DNA from: Combretum micranthum
Taxonomy: Eukaryota; Streptophyta; Magnoliopsida; Myrtales; Combretaceae
Assembly: GCA_024138025.1 (NCBI GenBank)
Contig: JAMXBD010000023.1
Location: forward strand, 558,001 to 622,000
DNA length: 64,000 nucleotides
Reading direction: 5' to 3'
The translations under genes and the position numbers were made by a program. Shown in pieces: positions 37,001-50,865 of the stretch (position 1 is its first letter; every line of letters starts with the position of its first letter). Below the pieces are notes generated by a model, which was given only the letters and a program-made list of their open reading frames with translations, was not told the origin of the DNA and made no database searches.

Positions 37001-40000
37001 AGTGATGACAGTGTAGAGCTAGTATAACTTGTGATCTTGGCACACTTTGCTTGGGTTGGCATGTTGGCCCTTCTGAAATACCCTAAAGAAATGTTGAACT
37101 TACAATATAGTACAGAAAAGTAAATTCAGTTTTTAAGGAGGGGCAATATGGTCCATCAAGTTAGAATTTTAAAAGATATGTTGGAAATAAACAAACATAT
37201 AAGTTCATCAGCAGGTAACTATTCCTTCATTCTCTTTTTCCTCTCCTTTCATGTATTTAGCCAAAAACCTCTCCTCCTGTTCAACTAGTGTTCAAACATT
37301 GTGAAGAACCATCAAAAGAGTTTCTACAGTAAGTGAAAATTTTCTTTTTGTCCACACCGTTTCTAGCAAAGGGAACACTTGATTAGAGAATTTTTGAGTT
37401 TTAGTTTGATAGAAGTCCTTTACAGGAAGAATGTTGATTTTAGGAAAAGATTGTTGGAGAAACTCGAAAGTAAGATTTAAGCACGAAGAGGGAGAAGGAT
37501 TGTAAGAAATATCAAAAAGGTAAAAGTGAATTTATATGAATCTTTGATCTTTTAAACATTAGTCTTCTAGAGACCAAGTAACTGCCGTATAATTTGATGT
37601 TGGAGTGATCAAAACATGTGTGGAAGGGTTAAAATAAGTTTTGAAGCAAAAACAAAGAAAAATTGGATGAAGAGGACGAGTTCTAGAAGTACACAACCCA
37701 TGCACAGGCCCATACATTAGATCATGTACCTCTCTATGGTATAAGAAACCTGGAAGTGCACGACCCATGCATCAGGTCATGTATCTTTCTGTGTTTTTCA
37801 AAGAATAATAACTCTCAAAGTATACAACCTACGCACAAGCTCGTGCACGAAGCCATTTGCCTCTGTGATCCAAAATTCCAGGTCTAAAAGTGCACTACCA
37901 AGTGCACCAGCCCAAGGATAGCCTATGCATGGTCCATGCAGTGACCACGCACCTTTTTGTGACCTATTTAATTCACCTAAGTAATACCCAACCCCATATA
38001 AGCCTATTGACCAGTCAATGCACATTATAACACCTATTAATCACATTTTCTTGCCTAAAAGCAATGAAAATAAACGTAATTCTACTCCTTGATGATTAAA
38101 GTTTCTTCTAAAGTCTTGACAATCTAGAATATAGTGGAAAAGACGAGAGTTATAAAAATGTAAATAAAAGTTGAGTTAGATGTATAAAAAGTTCCGAATA
38201 ACTTAATTGCATGTAATTTATGTAGAGGATTCTAGTATTCAGATCTGAATGATTTAAGTACGTGTAATACCTTGTTTGATGATTGTGCTTATTAGGATAG
38301 ACTAATAACTTGACTAATGATATATCTAATTATAAATATTGTGTGTAACATGTGCTTAACTATGGTTAGTGCATCAGAAGTACCGATGATATCAACGCGA
38401 CACCCCATTGGCGTTGTCTCTTCATAGAATCACACCTAGAAATGATTACAAGTAGATCTAGGTTTTGAGCTCATGAATATTAAGGAATGCACAATGTCAT
38501 ATAATATGTATTATATATATGTGCATGCGTGCGTGTATGAAGTATGTTATCAAAATACGAGTAATCCCTATATTACTAGATGAACCTAAAAACAAAGATA
38601 AAAATTGATTGGTTGATGAATTAGATATATATAACTGCATGTAAATTAATTATGTTCACTCACGCGCTTGTGCTTGCAACAGTATTTTCTGAGCTCCCAC
38701 TCTCTTAATATTTGTTTCCTTTTTTTTTTAAGGTTCTAATAGCACTCCTGTCACATTTAACCTTTCAAGATATGATATGGTTGTAAACCATGGAGATAAC
38801 ATTAGTGATTACCACTATCTAGCCGATGGGTAGAATAGCCACTTCTCTTTACAGTCAAAGACTCTTAAGTTTAATTTGCGATATGTTAAATACATGTGTT
38901 GTAGATAGGTTGTTTAGGGCAAGGACCTAGTTACCTATGGGTAGCTTATAGTAAGATGGATAGACTCTTTGCGAGTCATCTCTAGTCAGTATAGATAAAT
39001 GCCTAGTGTGGTATTACTATGATATGTTATGTAGAATACATGCGATCTATGTATGCAGTGACACCTAAATTATATGTTTGGGTTAGAGTTAATAATATTA
39101 TATGTATTTATCGTGGCCAATGGCAGGTTGTGAACCTTTACACGCCCACATTTAATATAAACATGTGGCATATTATAAATGTCTTTAAATTTAGGACACT
39201 ACACCTCCACTGTCGACATTTAGTGGTTGCATATGCTATAGGGTGCACACCGGTCCATATGGTAAGTGCATGCATGCATATAGGTCGCTTGCCAAGTCAT
39301 CAAAATGCGACAAACATCCAAGTGGAGTAACATTTTAGACTCATACGGGGTGGCTTACCAAGTCTGTCTAACTTTTTGTTGGTTTATGGTAGCTAAATGC
39401 ATCGAGAACAAACAAGAGTTGGGCCACACATACTCCACACATAAGTGGCTCTTGCTTAATGGAATAGGGGGATCATATGGCATGCAAGATGCTCAAGTGG
39501 GTGGTTCCTGCCATTATTTCTTTGGAAAGAGTATATGGTTCTATAGCCCTTGAGGATCATGCATTGTTTCATCTTTTGGCTTGCCATCAACAAAATCTAC
39601 ATTCAATAAGCTTTTTTTGTGGTGCATCACTTCCTTAAAATCATGCTATTTTTGCGATTAGAGGAGGAAACCCATGCTTGTCTCTTCTTTGACTGCTCTT
39701 TTTCCAAGGCTATTTGGGGGAAATCAACAGATCCCTCCCATGTCCAGATTCATTTATTTCTTGGCAAGGAGTCATGATGGTCTCATCCTTTCTCCTAGAG
39801 GCCTCATTTCGGATAAATGGAAGTCAGCATTGGTACAACTGTCTACTGTATTTGGGGGCAGATTAATTACTTACACTTGGGCCTTAACACTCCTAATATA
39901 TCCGATGTAGCAAGGCCTTTTTTAAACCATGTTTTTGTACTTAATGGTTGATTGTTTGTAGTTTGTTCTAAGTATCTAGTTTTGCGCTTGTAGATATGTC

Positions 40001-43000
40001 CCCTTCATCCCGCATATTGCAATTGTACTCCTTCCTTCTGCTAAATGAATTTTTGAATTAATCCAAAAAGAAAGGAAGGAAAAGAAAAAAGGGTTCACCA
40101 TCCCTCCATTTGCACTATTGCTCATGCCATTCTAATAGCTGTGGTAGCCACAGACTAACATGAATCATGGCAACCTCTAAGTTCCCCGACTTGAATGGCA
40201 ACTACCCCAGGCACATGGCTGAGGCTCAAGCTCCATATGGACCTATGGTCATTCTCCACTCCAAACAGTCTATTTCTCTTCCACCTTTTGGACAGCTTTG
40301 ATTGTTTTGATGAACAAATGTAACTGGGTTGCCTTTAAATCTAACGAATCCTCCAACTGGCTCCAACACCAAATTCTTTATAATTGCATGTGAAGTAAAG
40401 AAAGGTAGGGTATCATCAGAAATCCTTCCAATTTCATAATTACACACTATTAATTTAAAAAATAATTAATTAACCAAAAAATTTGACAATTAAACAAAAA
40501 AATTTAGAAAAGAATATGAATTTCTTCTTGTTTATATATGTTAGGAACCATTTTTTTATACAGGCTTTCTCAATCTTAACCAAAAAAAAAAAGGATACAA
40601 GCAACAATATCTCCTAAAAACTTCAAAAATGAAGACAAACAACAAGATTCCGTGCCCCCCCCCCTTCTCTGAGTATATGTTCTAGAATGTCCCTAACAAG
40701 AAGTACCTTTTTGTACCCAAGTTTCAATTTTTTGAAGAGTTAAGCATTCACTCATCCCCATGAAAATTATTTTAGTAAACAGTTTAAAGTATCTTGGTCT
40801 CTTCACACACAGATACCTTCAACAATCCTAACCCAGCAACAATGAACACAACAATAAAGAGGGCAGCACTTTAAACAACTCCTGAACTAAAACCAGCTTC
40901 ATTGGTTTGCAATAAGATCTTAGTTAAAAATTATTATCTTTTTAGGACATTTTTCAAGATTTTGCACATTTGAAAACTTGTACATATGACAAATATCAGA
41001 GAAATCAACTTAAGTAGGAGAATCTCCCACCCACCCCCACCCCAAGTGGAGATTCTCCTCCAGGAAAACAAGGGGTTATATTCATCAGATCTTTGATAAT
41101 TTGACCTGATTGTGCAGGCAGGCCAAATAAGACTATGATAGCCTTCCATCTCATTATGCACAAGAAAGGAGCTCAAGACACCAGAGAGTTTTCTATTCGG
41201 ACTAACTGAACTCACAGTACCCCTTCACCCAATTATTTTCCTCACAAATTGTCTTTTCTTTGTCCCTGGAAATTATCACTTTAATATTCACCTATAAACC
41301 AAAAGATCTGAACAAGCAAAGTGACTGCCATCAGAACAGCCACAAAATGCACTGGGCATAAACTTACAATGCTAACCCTCACAGCCACATAAAAGATACA
41401 AGCGGTGATGCACCTATGATACAGGTGCCTAAAAAATATAAATTAATCAAATAAAAAAAAGTATAACTAGGGAATTAATTTTATTTCTTTACAGAATTTA
41501 TGAAATTGTATAAAATTTTTCAAAATTTGAATTATAAGTATAACTACCCATAATTGACTTATTTTCTTCTTAAGACTTAATTTGGCAACTTTGTGTGTTA
41601 CAACAGAGCTCCCCTTCCCCATTGAATTTACAGATAAGACAACACTTGATAAACTCAATTGACAAATGCAATAAAAATACACATTATTGGACTAGAATGA
41701 GGAAGCACCAAAATATGCACTTGAACTGGATTTTGCAGCAAGAAAATACAAATCCAGCTCTCCAATATCAACTTTTCCAGACCTCTTTGCATGGAAAACT
41801 CAATCTACACTGTACTTCAAACCCTTTCATTGAAAATGCAGGTCGAAATATTCAAGCTACAAGGCTCTTGCACTCAGCTTAACTATTACTGTTACTGGCA
41901 CATATGTTTATCACATTCCAAGTCTTAATGAGTTGTTTCTATATACATCTAAAAACATTTAATGACAAAGTCCAACAATATAATACAAAAGAAACACTAT
42001 TTATTTCTTTAAACAAACAGGCTTCCAAAATTAATTTACCTGGAGAGCACGAATGAAGGGTAATAGTGAACACGAAGGAAGGAACAATTCAAATGCCCTC
42101 AACAATGGCAAGAAGAGCTGTTGTTCACAAAGCACAGCAACCATTTTTGAGAGTAAATCAGGACCGTCATCAGATTCACTTAAAACTTCATGTTTGCTAA
42201 ATTCCAATTTCCTTTCTTCTTCAGCTTCAGTACTCTGGATAATAGATGTCTTTGCCCTCAGACCATGTGAAGCTTCACCTTCTAGGGCAACTAAACCATT
42301 TGTAGCCATCGACTCCATAAGCCTTCTACGTTTAGGATTCCGTCTGTTGTAGTGAAATGAAAGAGCTCTATCACCAGCTGGAAGAATATTGCAAGCTTCC
42401 ACTGCTGCAGAAACATTATTTGTAATTTGAGATGCTATGCCATTCACCTTTATTGATGATGTTTCCCTGATTATTTTTGGGAAGGAAAGGGAGAAGCTAC
42501 ATGAGTGTTGAGCTATGAAAATTAAACAATAAAATAAATAAGATGGTGTGCTTGAGAAAAATACAAAAATAGAGTCGAAAAGCAGACTATAATATGATCA
42601 AACGCATAGTACTTTTATCAATAATCCTATTTTTTAACCAAATCATATATCTGTTCCATTCTGGATTTCTCCACACATGTTCATTTGTTTTATTTAACTG
42701 TGCAAATAGTGATGAGTTGTTAAGCAGATGATGAGGCTGACCTTGCTGCAGTAATCTCCAGCCAAACTGTTAGGCATGAAAGTGGAGTCACATCTGAGAA
42801 GCAAGAAGCAATCATCGCCAAAATACTCCACGACAAATGCTTTGCTTTCACCAAAAGGGCCTCTCCAGGATTTTTTTGCTTCTCACATTCTGCTAGAATG
42901 CCAAATAACTCCACAGGGATGTAAACGTTGTCATCTGATAAGGAAGATATATTATTCTTTTCTACATGATCTGCATGTGAAGAAGAGCCAGCTTTTTTCC

Positions 43001-46000
43001 TCAACTGCATGTTTTTCAGTACTGTTAATATATGTAGCCTAAGACGTGGGTCACCAAACTCCTTCGATGCCTGAGAAAAAGCAAAAGAAAAGAGGAGAGA
43101 ATTTTCAAGTTATTTTCATAGTTTGATAGAAGTACAGTATATGTACGGATGTGGAAAAAATAGGTAGAATTATAAACAAGAAAGTTAAGAAACCAATATG
43201 CACCTTGTTACAGGTGTACATAAGACTACTCACCACTTGCATTACGATGTCAAAGGGGTACCCACCAATGTGAGCTTCAGATAAAAATCCAACCTAAAAA
43301 GAAAAAGAATGAGAGTAAGTTTCGCAATCAAATATATAAGGAACTGGAGAAGTAATTATCAAAAAATACCCAGTCATTGTCTCTTGCTAGTACTGCTAGG
43401 TATTTTGTACTCAATGGAAGTTGATGCATCCGGCAAAAAGCTATGACAAGACTCCATTGTTGGCTGGCAGCCTTTTGTTGAGATCTTAGTTCCATTCCAT
43501 CACCAATGCCATTTAACAGCCAAGATCCACATGTCTTTCCATCTACTGTCAATGGGAGACTAGCCTTTTCTAAATGCTGTAAGACAAGCGAAAGGGCTCG
43601 CGAATGTCTACTAGAGACAGCGAAATCTGAAGTCTTGGGGATGGTTGCATGATCCTGGTGCAGATATTCATCTGCTAGTGCCCTGGCAAGAGATTCTGTA
43701 ACATCATCTTGCAGTCTTGCATGAAATGCTGAAGCCTTTGGAGATATTTGCATATAGCCCTCATTATTCTCATTGGACTTATAAAAAGAAGAAATCCTTT
43801 TCAAAGTTGCAACATCTACATGGAGCATGCTTGCAGATAGACCACAAAGCTCCAGGAGAAAAGTGCATGAAGCAACCAAGACAGAATCCTCAAAATGCAA
43901 TATAGCAAGTGGCATAACCTGATGACAGAGGGAAGCAGCAAAAACAAGGTGAAATTACTAATAAGTTACTGTTACTTCACCAAAAACAAAAATATAAAAA
44001 AAAATAACAAGAAGTTCGAGTTCTCTAAATGTAAAAGATCAACATGACCAATAAGATGGAAGAAACCAAAGGAAGACAAATATTGAAAACTACCCCAAGA
44101 AATGAACAAGCCAATCTCTCTCAAAAATATCTTCAGAATCCCTTTATGAGAAAGCAATACGCAAGCACAAACAGAGAGAGATTGTTGACCCATGTTCATA
44201 TTTTCAGAGTAAGAATTATTTATAGAAAGGGTTTCAGATTGATTGCAGTACATATGATTCTGAAAAAATTGTTTATTTACTTCAAGAGAAACGATAAACT
44301 TTTGTCCTTCTCCCACTCCTTACACCCCAACCTGCAAAACCCTCACCCTTATCCATCACCGATCTGCCTATTTATACACTATGCTATCCAAACTAAGAAT
44401 GATTTTTTTACTTCTTTTTCAGCAATATTTTAAGCAGAACATCATGTTGTTTATTCAACAACTATAAAAAGTTCTAATAATTTGGGTAATTTAGAATAAA
44501 TTTGATCTGTATAATAATGTGAAAATTCACTGACAAGTTTCTATATCAATTCTTCATAAGATCAGCAGAGCATGGTCCTTACTGAAGAAAGAAGTGATTC
44601 TTCACTTTGAATTACAGGGGCAAGAAGTGTTTGCATGTCCGACTGAACATTCGTCTGTCCATGTACTGAAGCAGCCGACTGCTCTAGTTTTAACTTTTCA
44701 ATTCTCATGCCAAGAAGGTAGTTAAAGGCAGCCAGTGAACGTCCACGATGCAAGTAGTACTCAACACTTGAACCAGTTTCCTGCTGGCAAGACAACTTAG
44801 TGATGAGGAAGCAATCAGCCAAAAAGTTTACCAAGATGATAACAAATTGACTGCTATTATTTGAGCAAGATAGTGGATAAAATGTTAACTCTCAACAGGA
44901 AGATTTTATAATCTGCAATGGAAACAAATGATTGACACAGAAGACTTGAACCAAGGGATCCAACATTATGCATCCATCTCAGAGCAATGATGCTATTAAC
45001 TATTAATCAATGTTGTAAGAAAATAAACACACGTGCATTTAAACAAAATATCATATAAATATGTACAGACATATGTGGCATCCTATCCTAAGTATCAAAG
45101 AAGTCTTCTATATTCACCATGTTCTTTACTAAAAGTCCCCATCTTCAGAATTGCCTAATTTCATAACCAGCTAAAACTGGAAATTTTCATTTTGAATTTC
45201 CTTCTAAAGAACGTACAAAACAGGTTCCTTAATACTGTTCCCAGTAAGCAGTAAAATTTCCATTGCCATAGAAGATTTGATTGGAGAGACTACACAAGAA
45301 ATCTTTGAATTCTTCAGATATAAGCACAAATTTCATTAAAATAAAAAAAAAAAAGAAAAGAAAATGCTAAGGAAACACTACCTATTAAAAACCATTGACA
45401 AGTCCACCCATCCAAGGATGACTAAAGCAGCCCAAAAGTTTAGAAAACAAAACATTATCTGTACCATCAAAAGCTTCCCTCTCTCCACCCAAATCATCCC
45501 AATGATGATGTGATGATGATGATGTGATGATTAAAACATAAATAAATAAGCCAAAGGGAATTATCTTCCCATTTCTAAACCTAACCCACAATTCCCAAGG
45601 TTCCAATTTTTAACTCACAATACTCCTTGGACTTCAGAAATGCCCATAAATAAAACAAAGAATGCATTCAAGAATAATGCAGTACCTGGGTACTCTAAAT
45701 CCTATTTCTTTAGATAGTCAATGATCAAAACTCCACCATGTAGCATCCAGGAAAGAACTTTCCTCAAAATAGAGAAGTAGAAATTTATATTCCCCTAACT
45801 CTTGCAAAAAATATAATACAAAAAAGCAATTGCCCTGATTATACAATTACAGTATTGGAAAATGCCCTTCTGCCATCTCATTGGCCAATCAACAAAGGTC
45901 AAGGAGATTAAAAAGACAAGAAAATCCTAATGTCTCCAAGAAGCTAAACACCAAAGCAATGTCATCTTTTGGGCCCAAAAAGAAAACCCACCACGACATA

Positions 46001-49000
46001 CAAGCACCAACTCTACTATAACCATCATTTTAAAGTGTCAACTGTCATAATCAGCAGTGTATGAAACCAGAAAAGACAAGCCAACCTCATGACTAGCAGA
46101 GACAATCATCACTTTATATATTTCCAGGTGCTACCACAAGTCAATGCACAAGGTATCATTCTTTTTACCATAAACAGCAGTCACCACAATCATGCCAACA
46201 GGTTTAACAAGGATATGGGAGTAGAATTCTAATTTAAATAGCTTGGCCAACTAATGATATACAAATAACAAGTAAAATAACATAAATGGTAAAGAAAATC
46301 CTCAAATAAGAACAAAAACATAAGCATGGCACCATGCCTTTAAGGATGAATCATAAAGCTCATCTTCAATGTGCTTTTGAATTAGTGCTTCCCAGCTGAT
46401 TTCACTTAGATTGTGAGCTTCATCACAGTTCATGAAAAGATCAACATCTCCATGGACTGTCAGTGATTGCCATCCAATGGGACCCTGCACAATAAGAGTC
46501 AGGATGATATTAAAAAAAAAAAAAAACAAAACAAAATAAGAAAAAAGATGTTAAGTTTCAGCTTGACCTCACCAAATAACTATGCAGAACTTGTGTATGC
46601 ATGTGCAAATATCCCAAAACACAATCAGCAAACTGCTGCATACGTAAGAAGTTGATTGCATGCATAAAATGACAAAGGGGAAACAATCTGACCAGGATGT
46701 TTGAAGGCTCTTATTACAGAAAGCCAGGAAGAGGGTATTCTCAATAGATTATCTAGTATTAGGAATCACAAGAAGAAGTGGTTGTAGTTCCGTACACCGA
46801 TCAAGCAACTATGATTGGGCGGTTGCAAAGGTCACCCACCAATCTCTTCCTATGTATGCTTTCCTTTCATTGTTGTTGTTGTTGTTTTTTTTTTGTGGGG
46901 ATGTGGTCATTATTTGTAATTATCTATTTATTGTATTTATTTTTCTCCTTCATGGATATTAAGATGATTGCTTCCTTCTTTTATATAATCCTCCCTAGTC
47001 AGAAGAAGGGCAAAAAGAAAAAAAACATCCCACAGTTGTACAGTTATTTAACATGGTATCAAAACTTTGACTCAGTCCTACAATTTTGGAAAGCACTCAC
47101 TAAAATATGAGTGATCTCTCATATTGAAATCCTCTCAACAGATCAAGCAGTGGTAGACTAGCGTCTGGTTCCTCAAACGCTCAGCAAAAAACAACCCCAA
47201 AATCAATTCCGTAGAAAGGTGGTGTTTGAAAAACCAAGAGGTATGAACCTATTCTCAAGATAAACCAAGTTGCTAAGAATTCCAACTCTCGTCTAGTAAC
47301 TCATTTATAACAAGAACCACCCATTTTTGTGTACATTATATACAGCAGGGAGGTCCCTTTTGTAGCTTGGAATGCCCTTTTTCCATGTACTCTTTCTCTG
47401 TATTTTCTTCATTTTTGTAATTTAGACACAACTTCCTCAAGAGACTTAGTATCTCCTCCTACAAAGCCCGAAATGCATATAAAGCTGTTTTTGAGAATGT
47501 AAGTACCCTAATGTATTCAAAATCATACTCACTTGATTTTGTGCACGATTAGGGAACCCATTGTATACTTTTTATACACACATCGTACTAATGAAACGTC
47601 TATTTGGATTGTCGGATTTTTATCTGTATCGTATCCGTATATGATCTGTACCTTTAACTTATCTGTATCATATCTGTTTGGTCAATTTATAAGTAAAATT
47701 GTCAGTTTTTCATTAGTATCTATTTCGACAAATATTTATTTGAAAACGATAAGAGAATAATGCCAAAATGACCAAAATATAAAGAAATAAACTCAAAATT
47801 AATAAAAGAGTGTCCATTTCCTTTTGAAGTGCACCCACTAACAAACCTGTTTTACTTTTTATCTTTTTTTATTATTTTTGTCTTGTTTACAGCTTTACAA
47901 GCCCTTGTGGAGGCCATTATTGAATGATTCAGACTTGCTTACTACGTAGACCATGACAATTGGTATCAAGATGCAGATTATTCCAGCGGAAACAACCATG
48001 ATACGACAGTAGTAGTTTTTTTGAAAGCTAGATGGCTTAAAGGAGTGTATGAAAGACATTGTGCAACACCTCGCCACCTTTGTGGCACTTAATGTGATAG
48101 CAACAGACCTTAAGACAGCAAGCCAATAGGTGAATACTAGGATCACTGAGCTAGCTGAAGAGTTTAGGATCACAATCCTCTCTAGTACAGGTGTCAATCG
48201 ACAGTGAGATAAATGAGATTGCTACACAAGCTTCTGTTGAGGTAATGGAGGAGTTGAGACAACAAGTTACACGGTTAACGAGAACAACTGCGAACGCTCC
48301 CGCCTAGCTCCCGGCACATGTTGCTCATCCAAAGGAGTAAGAGCCAAAAGCATTCATTGGCATGAGAAATGCCAAGCTATTGGAGAATTTAATCTTTGAC
48401 ATGGAATAGTATTATGCACCTATTAAGCAAACATGGAGCACTATGCAGCTATTTTTGGCAAACATCGGGTGGCACACGTCAATACATGGACAAAATTGAA
48501 GCTGAGTTGAAACCCAACTCATTGAAAAGAATGTGGAGTACAATGCTAGGAAGAAGTTATGTGAGCTTCAATAAGGTAATGACATACAGAAGTATGTTAG
48601 AGAACTCTCAACGCTTACACTCGACTTCAAGAGTATAGGCAAAGATGATAAGTTGTTATATCTCTTGAAGGGACTAAAGTTTATACTAAAAATGAGTTAT
48701 AGAGGCAACGGATGATAAACTTGGCTCAAGTACAGGCATTAGCAAAGCGCTTGACGAACTAAACCAACGATAACAAAAGAAAGAGTATGTCAAGACACAA
48801 GCATGAAAAACCTGGCGAGCAAAGGAACATGAGCAGAAGAATCTCAAGATGTCGGAAGGGGCTAATGCTAGAAAGGGCCAAAGAAGAAGTCTTATGATTC
48901 TCAATAAACAATGAAAAATAGAGCATCTAGCAATGGCAAAAAGCCTGCATTCTCCTTATTCTTATGCAACGACCCGCATAAGATAGCAATGTCCACACAC

Positions 49001-50830
49001 AACCATACTCAATGTCATAACAAAAAAGGCTGAGTGTGTATGATAGAATGAAGAAGAGTCTAAAAGGAAGTGTGAAAAACTGCTCAGGATGATAGCTTTA
49101 CACATGTTGTCAACTGTTGAGATTGAGAAGTCTTCCATAGTGCACAAGGCCAAGACAGACAATGACCTGATGTATGTTGAGCTACACATCCACAACAAAA
49201 GTGTTGATAAAATAATAAACACAAGAGCCATACACAACTCCACTGATGTGCCCAAAACACCTAAAGATTGAGGCAAATGCATTGACAATGTTAACCAAAT
49301 CAAAGCTGTGAGCCTTGTCCACCCAATCCAAGGAGTTGCCAAGGGTATATAGGTTAAAATTCGATATTAGAGTGGAGTCCAACTTTACTGGTCCCTAAAG
49401 ATGACTTCAAAATTGTGTTAAGGATAGATTTTCTATAGAACACCTGAGTTGCCTCAATGCCAGCCGCAAATTGCTTGCTATTCATGTGCAATAAGCTATG
49501 TTATGTGCTCATATAGAGAAAGAAAGCAAGCAATGGACGCAACAGCAAGACGAATATTGGGGCAATGACACTTTCAATGCTCCAACTGAAGTGGGGGCTC
49601 CAATATCAGGAGCCCACATTCTACCTTCTTAACGTAGGGAGGACAAAGGGAATGCTGAGATCCATAAAGTAATCCAAAGAGTCCTGAAAGAGTTTAGTTT
49701 TTTCATGTCTGACATGCTCTCAAAGGAGTTACCTCTAAGAAGGCCTATAAATTATGAGACTAGGTTGATCCCAAGGGCTAAGCCACAAACCAAAGCTCCC
49801 ATGAAGAATGTCGCATCCCAAACTTGTTGAGTTGAGAAAACAATTAGATAAACTACTAGAGATGGGCCCTCCAGGCTCTCGTACTATTCTAAAAGAAGCA
49901 TAATAGGAGTTTAAGATTGCGCATTGACTATCGGACTGACAACAATTTGATAGAGCAGAATTATTATCCTATTACATTTATCTTAGTTCTTCCTTTGGAG
50001 GGTTTAGGAAGATTGTTTCCTATCACGACCCATATATCTTTTATACATAATCCTCTTTGGTGAAAAGAATAAGATCATTCAAAAGTTTATGGTTTTTTAA
50101 CATCTCGAAAACTTTACATCCATGCATATTTAAGATAACAACACACATGTAAAGAAAATGTGTACAATTCAGACAAAATACTATGCATAGGGACTATTTG
50201 GATTGTCCGATTTCTTTCTATGTCGATCACTTACCAGTATCAATATACAGGGCCTGTTTGGATTGTCAGATTTTTTTCTGTATCGATAATTTATCAGTAT
50301 CGGTTCGGTTTAATCAATTTATGATAGAATTGTCAGTCTTTCATCGGTATCATATCTGTATCGATTTAGTTTTAATTTAATTTGAAAATGATGCCAAAAA
50401 TAATACCAAACCAGTATACCCAAACAGCATACATGTGTATTTGTAGAAACGAAACTTGCAACAATCGATCCAAAAAGGCAAAGGCTACAATAAAAGGGTA
50501 AATTTCACATTTGAACCCTGAACTTTACTCATTTTTTCCAATTAACTACCAAAAGCATAAAAACATTAATTTACCACTAATAGACTTTTTGAAGTCATCT
50601 ATGGCTCCTAAACCAAGATGTTAATTGTAAAAAGGGGACAAAATTTTAGGTACAAATTACAAAAATGGATAAAATTAAGATATTAAATTAACATTTTCAA
50701 ATTTCAGATAGTTAATTCTAAAAATGAGTAAAACCTAAATATCAAATGTGACATTTGCTTAAGATAAAAATGTACACTTTATAATCACTTTAGACTTCCT
50801 CCCTGTTATCATTAATATTGTGGCCAACAC

Positions 50831-50865
<35 letters not shown>

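Larger units (their letters stand above)
36210..42039 (-). other. 5.8 kb intron of the spatacsin gene with transposon debris
   Basis: It contains LTR-like DNA (37560-39010), a LINE 3' end (39560-40080, plus strand) and otherwise AT-rich sequence, including a C9 run at about 40656. No coding exon of the host gene was seen inside; the flanking exons join in phase 0 (RALQ to AFSQMRL). Confidence 0.8.

Noticed and set aside
39019..39553. Plus-strand frames of 103 and 82 codons as a host gene
   Set aside because: They lie inside a spatacsin intron in repeat-like DNA next to a LINE end, share no recognisable motif and overlap each other in different frames.
46333..46337. GT donor five bases after AAG at the 46338 exon end
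   Set aside because: It would put the following exon out of its conserved frame, so a GC donor is the better reading.
47054..47068. ATGGTATCAAAACTTTG as a primer-binding site
   Set aside because: It resembles a variant primer-binding site, but no LTR end or gag follows it. One partial match is not enough.
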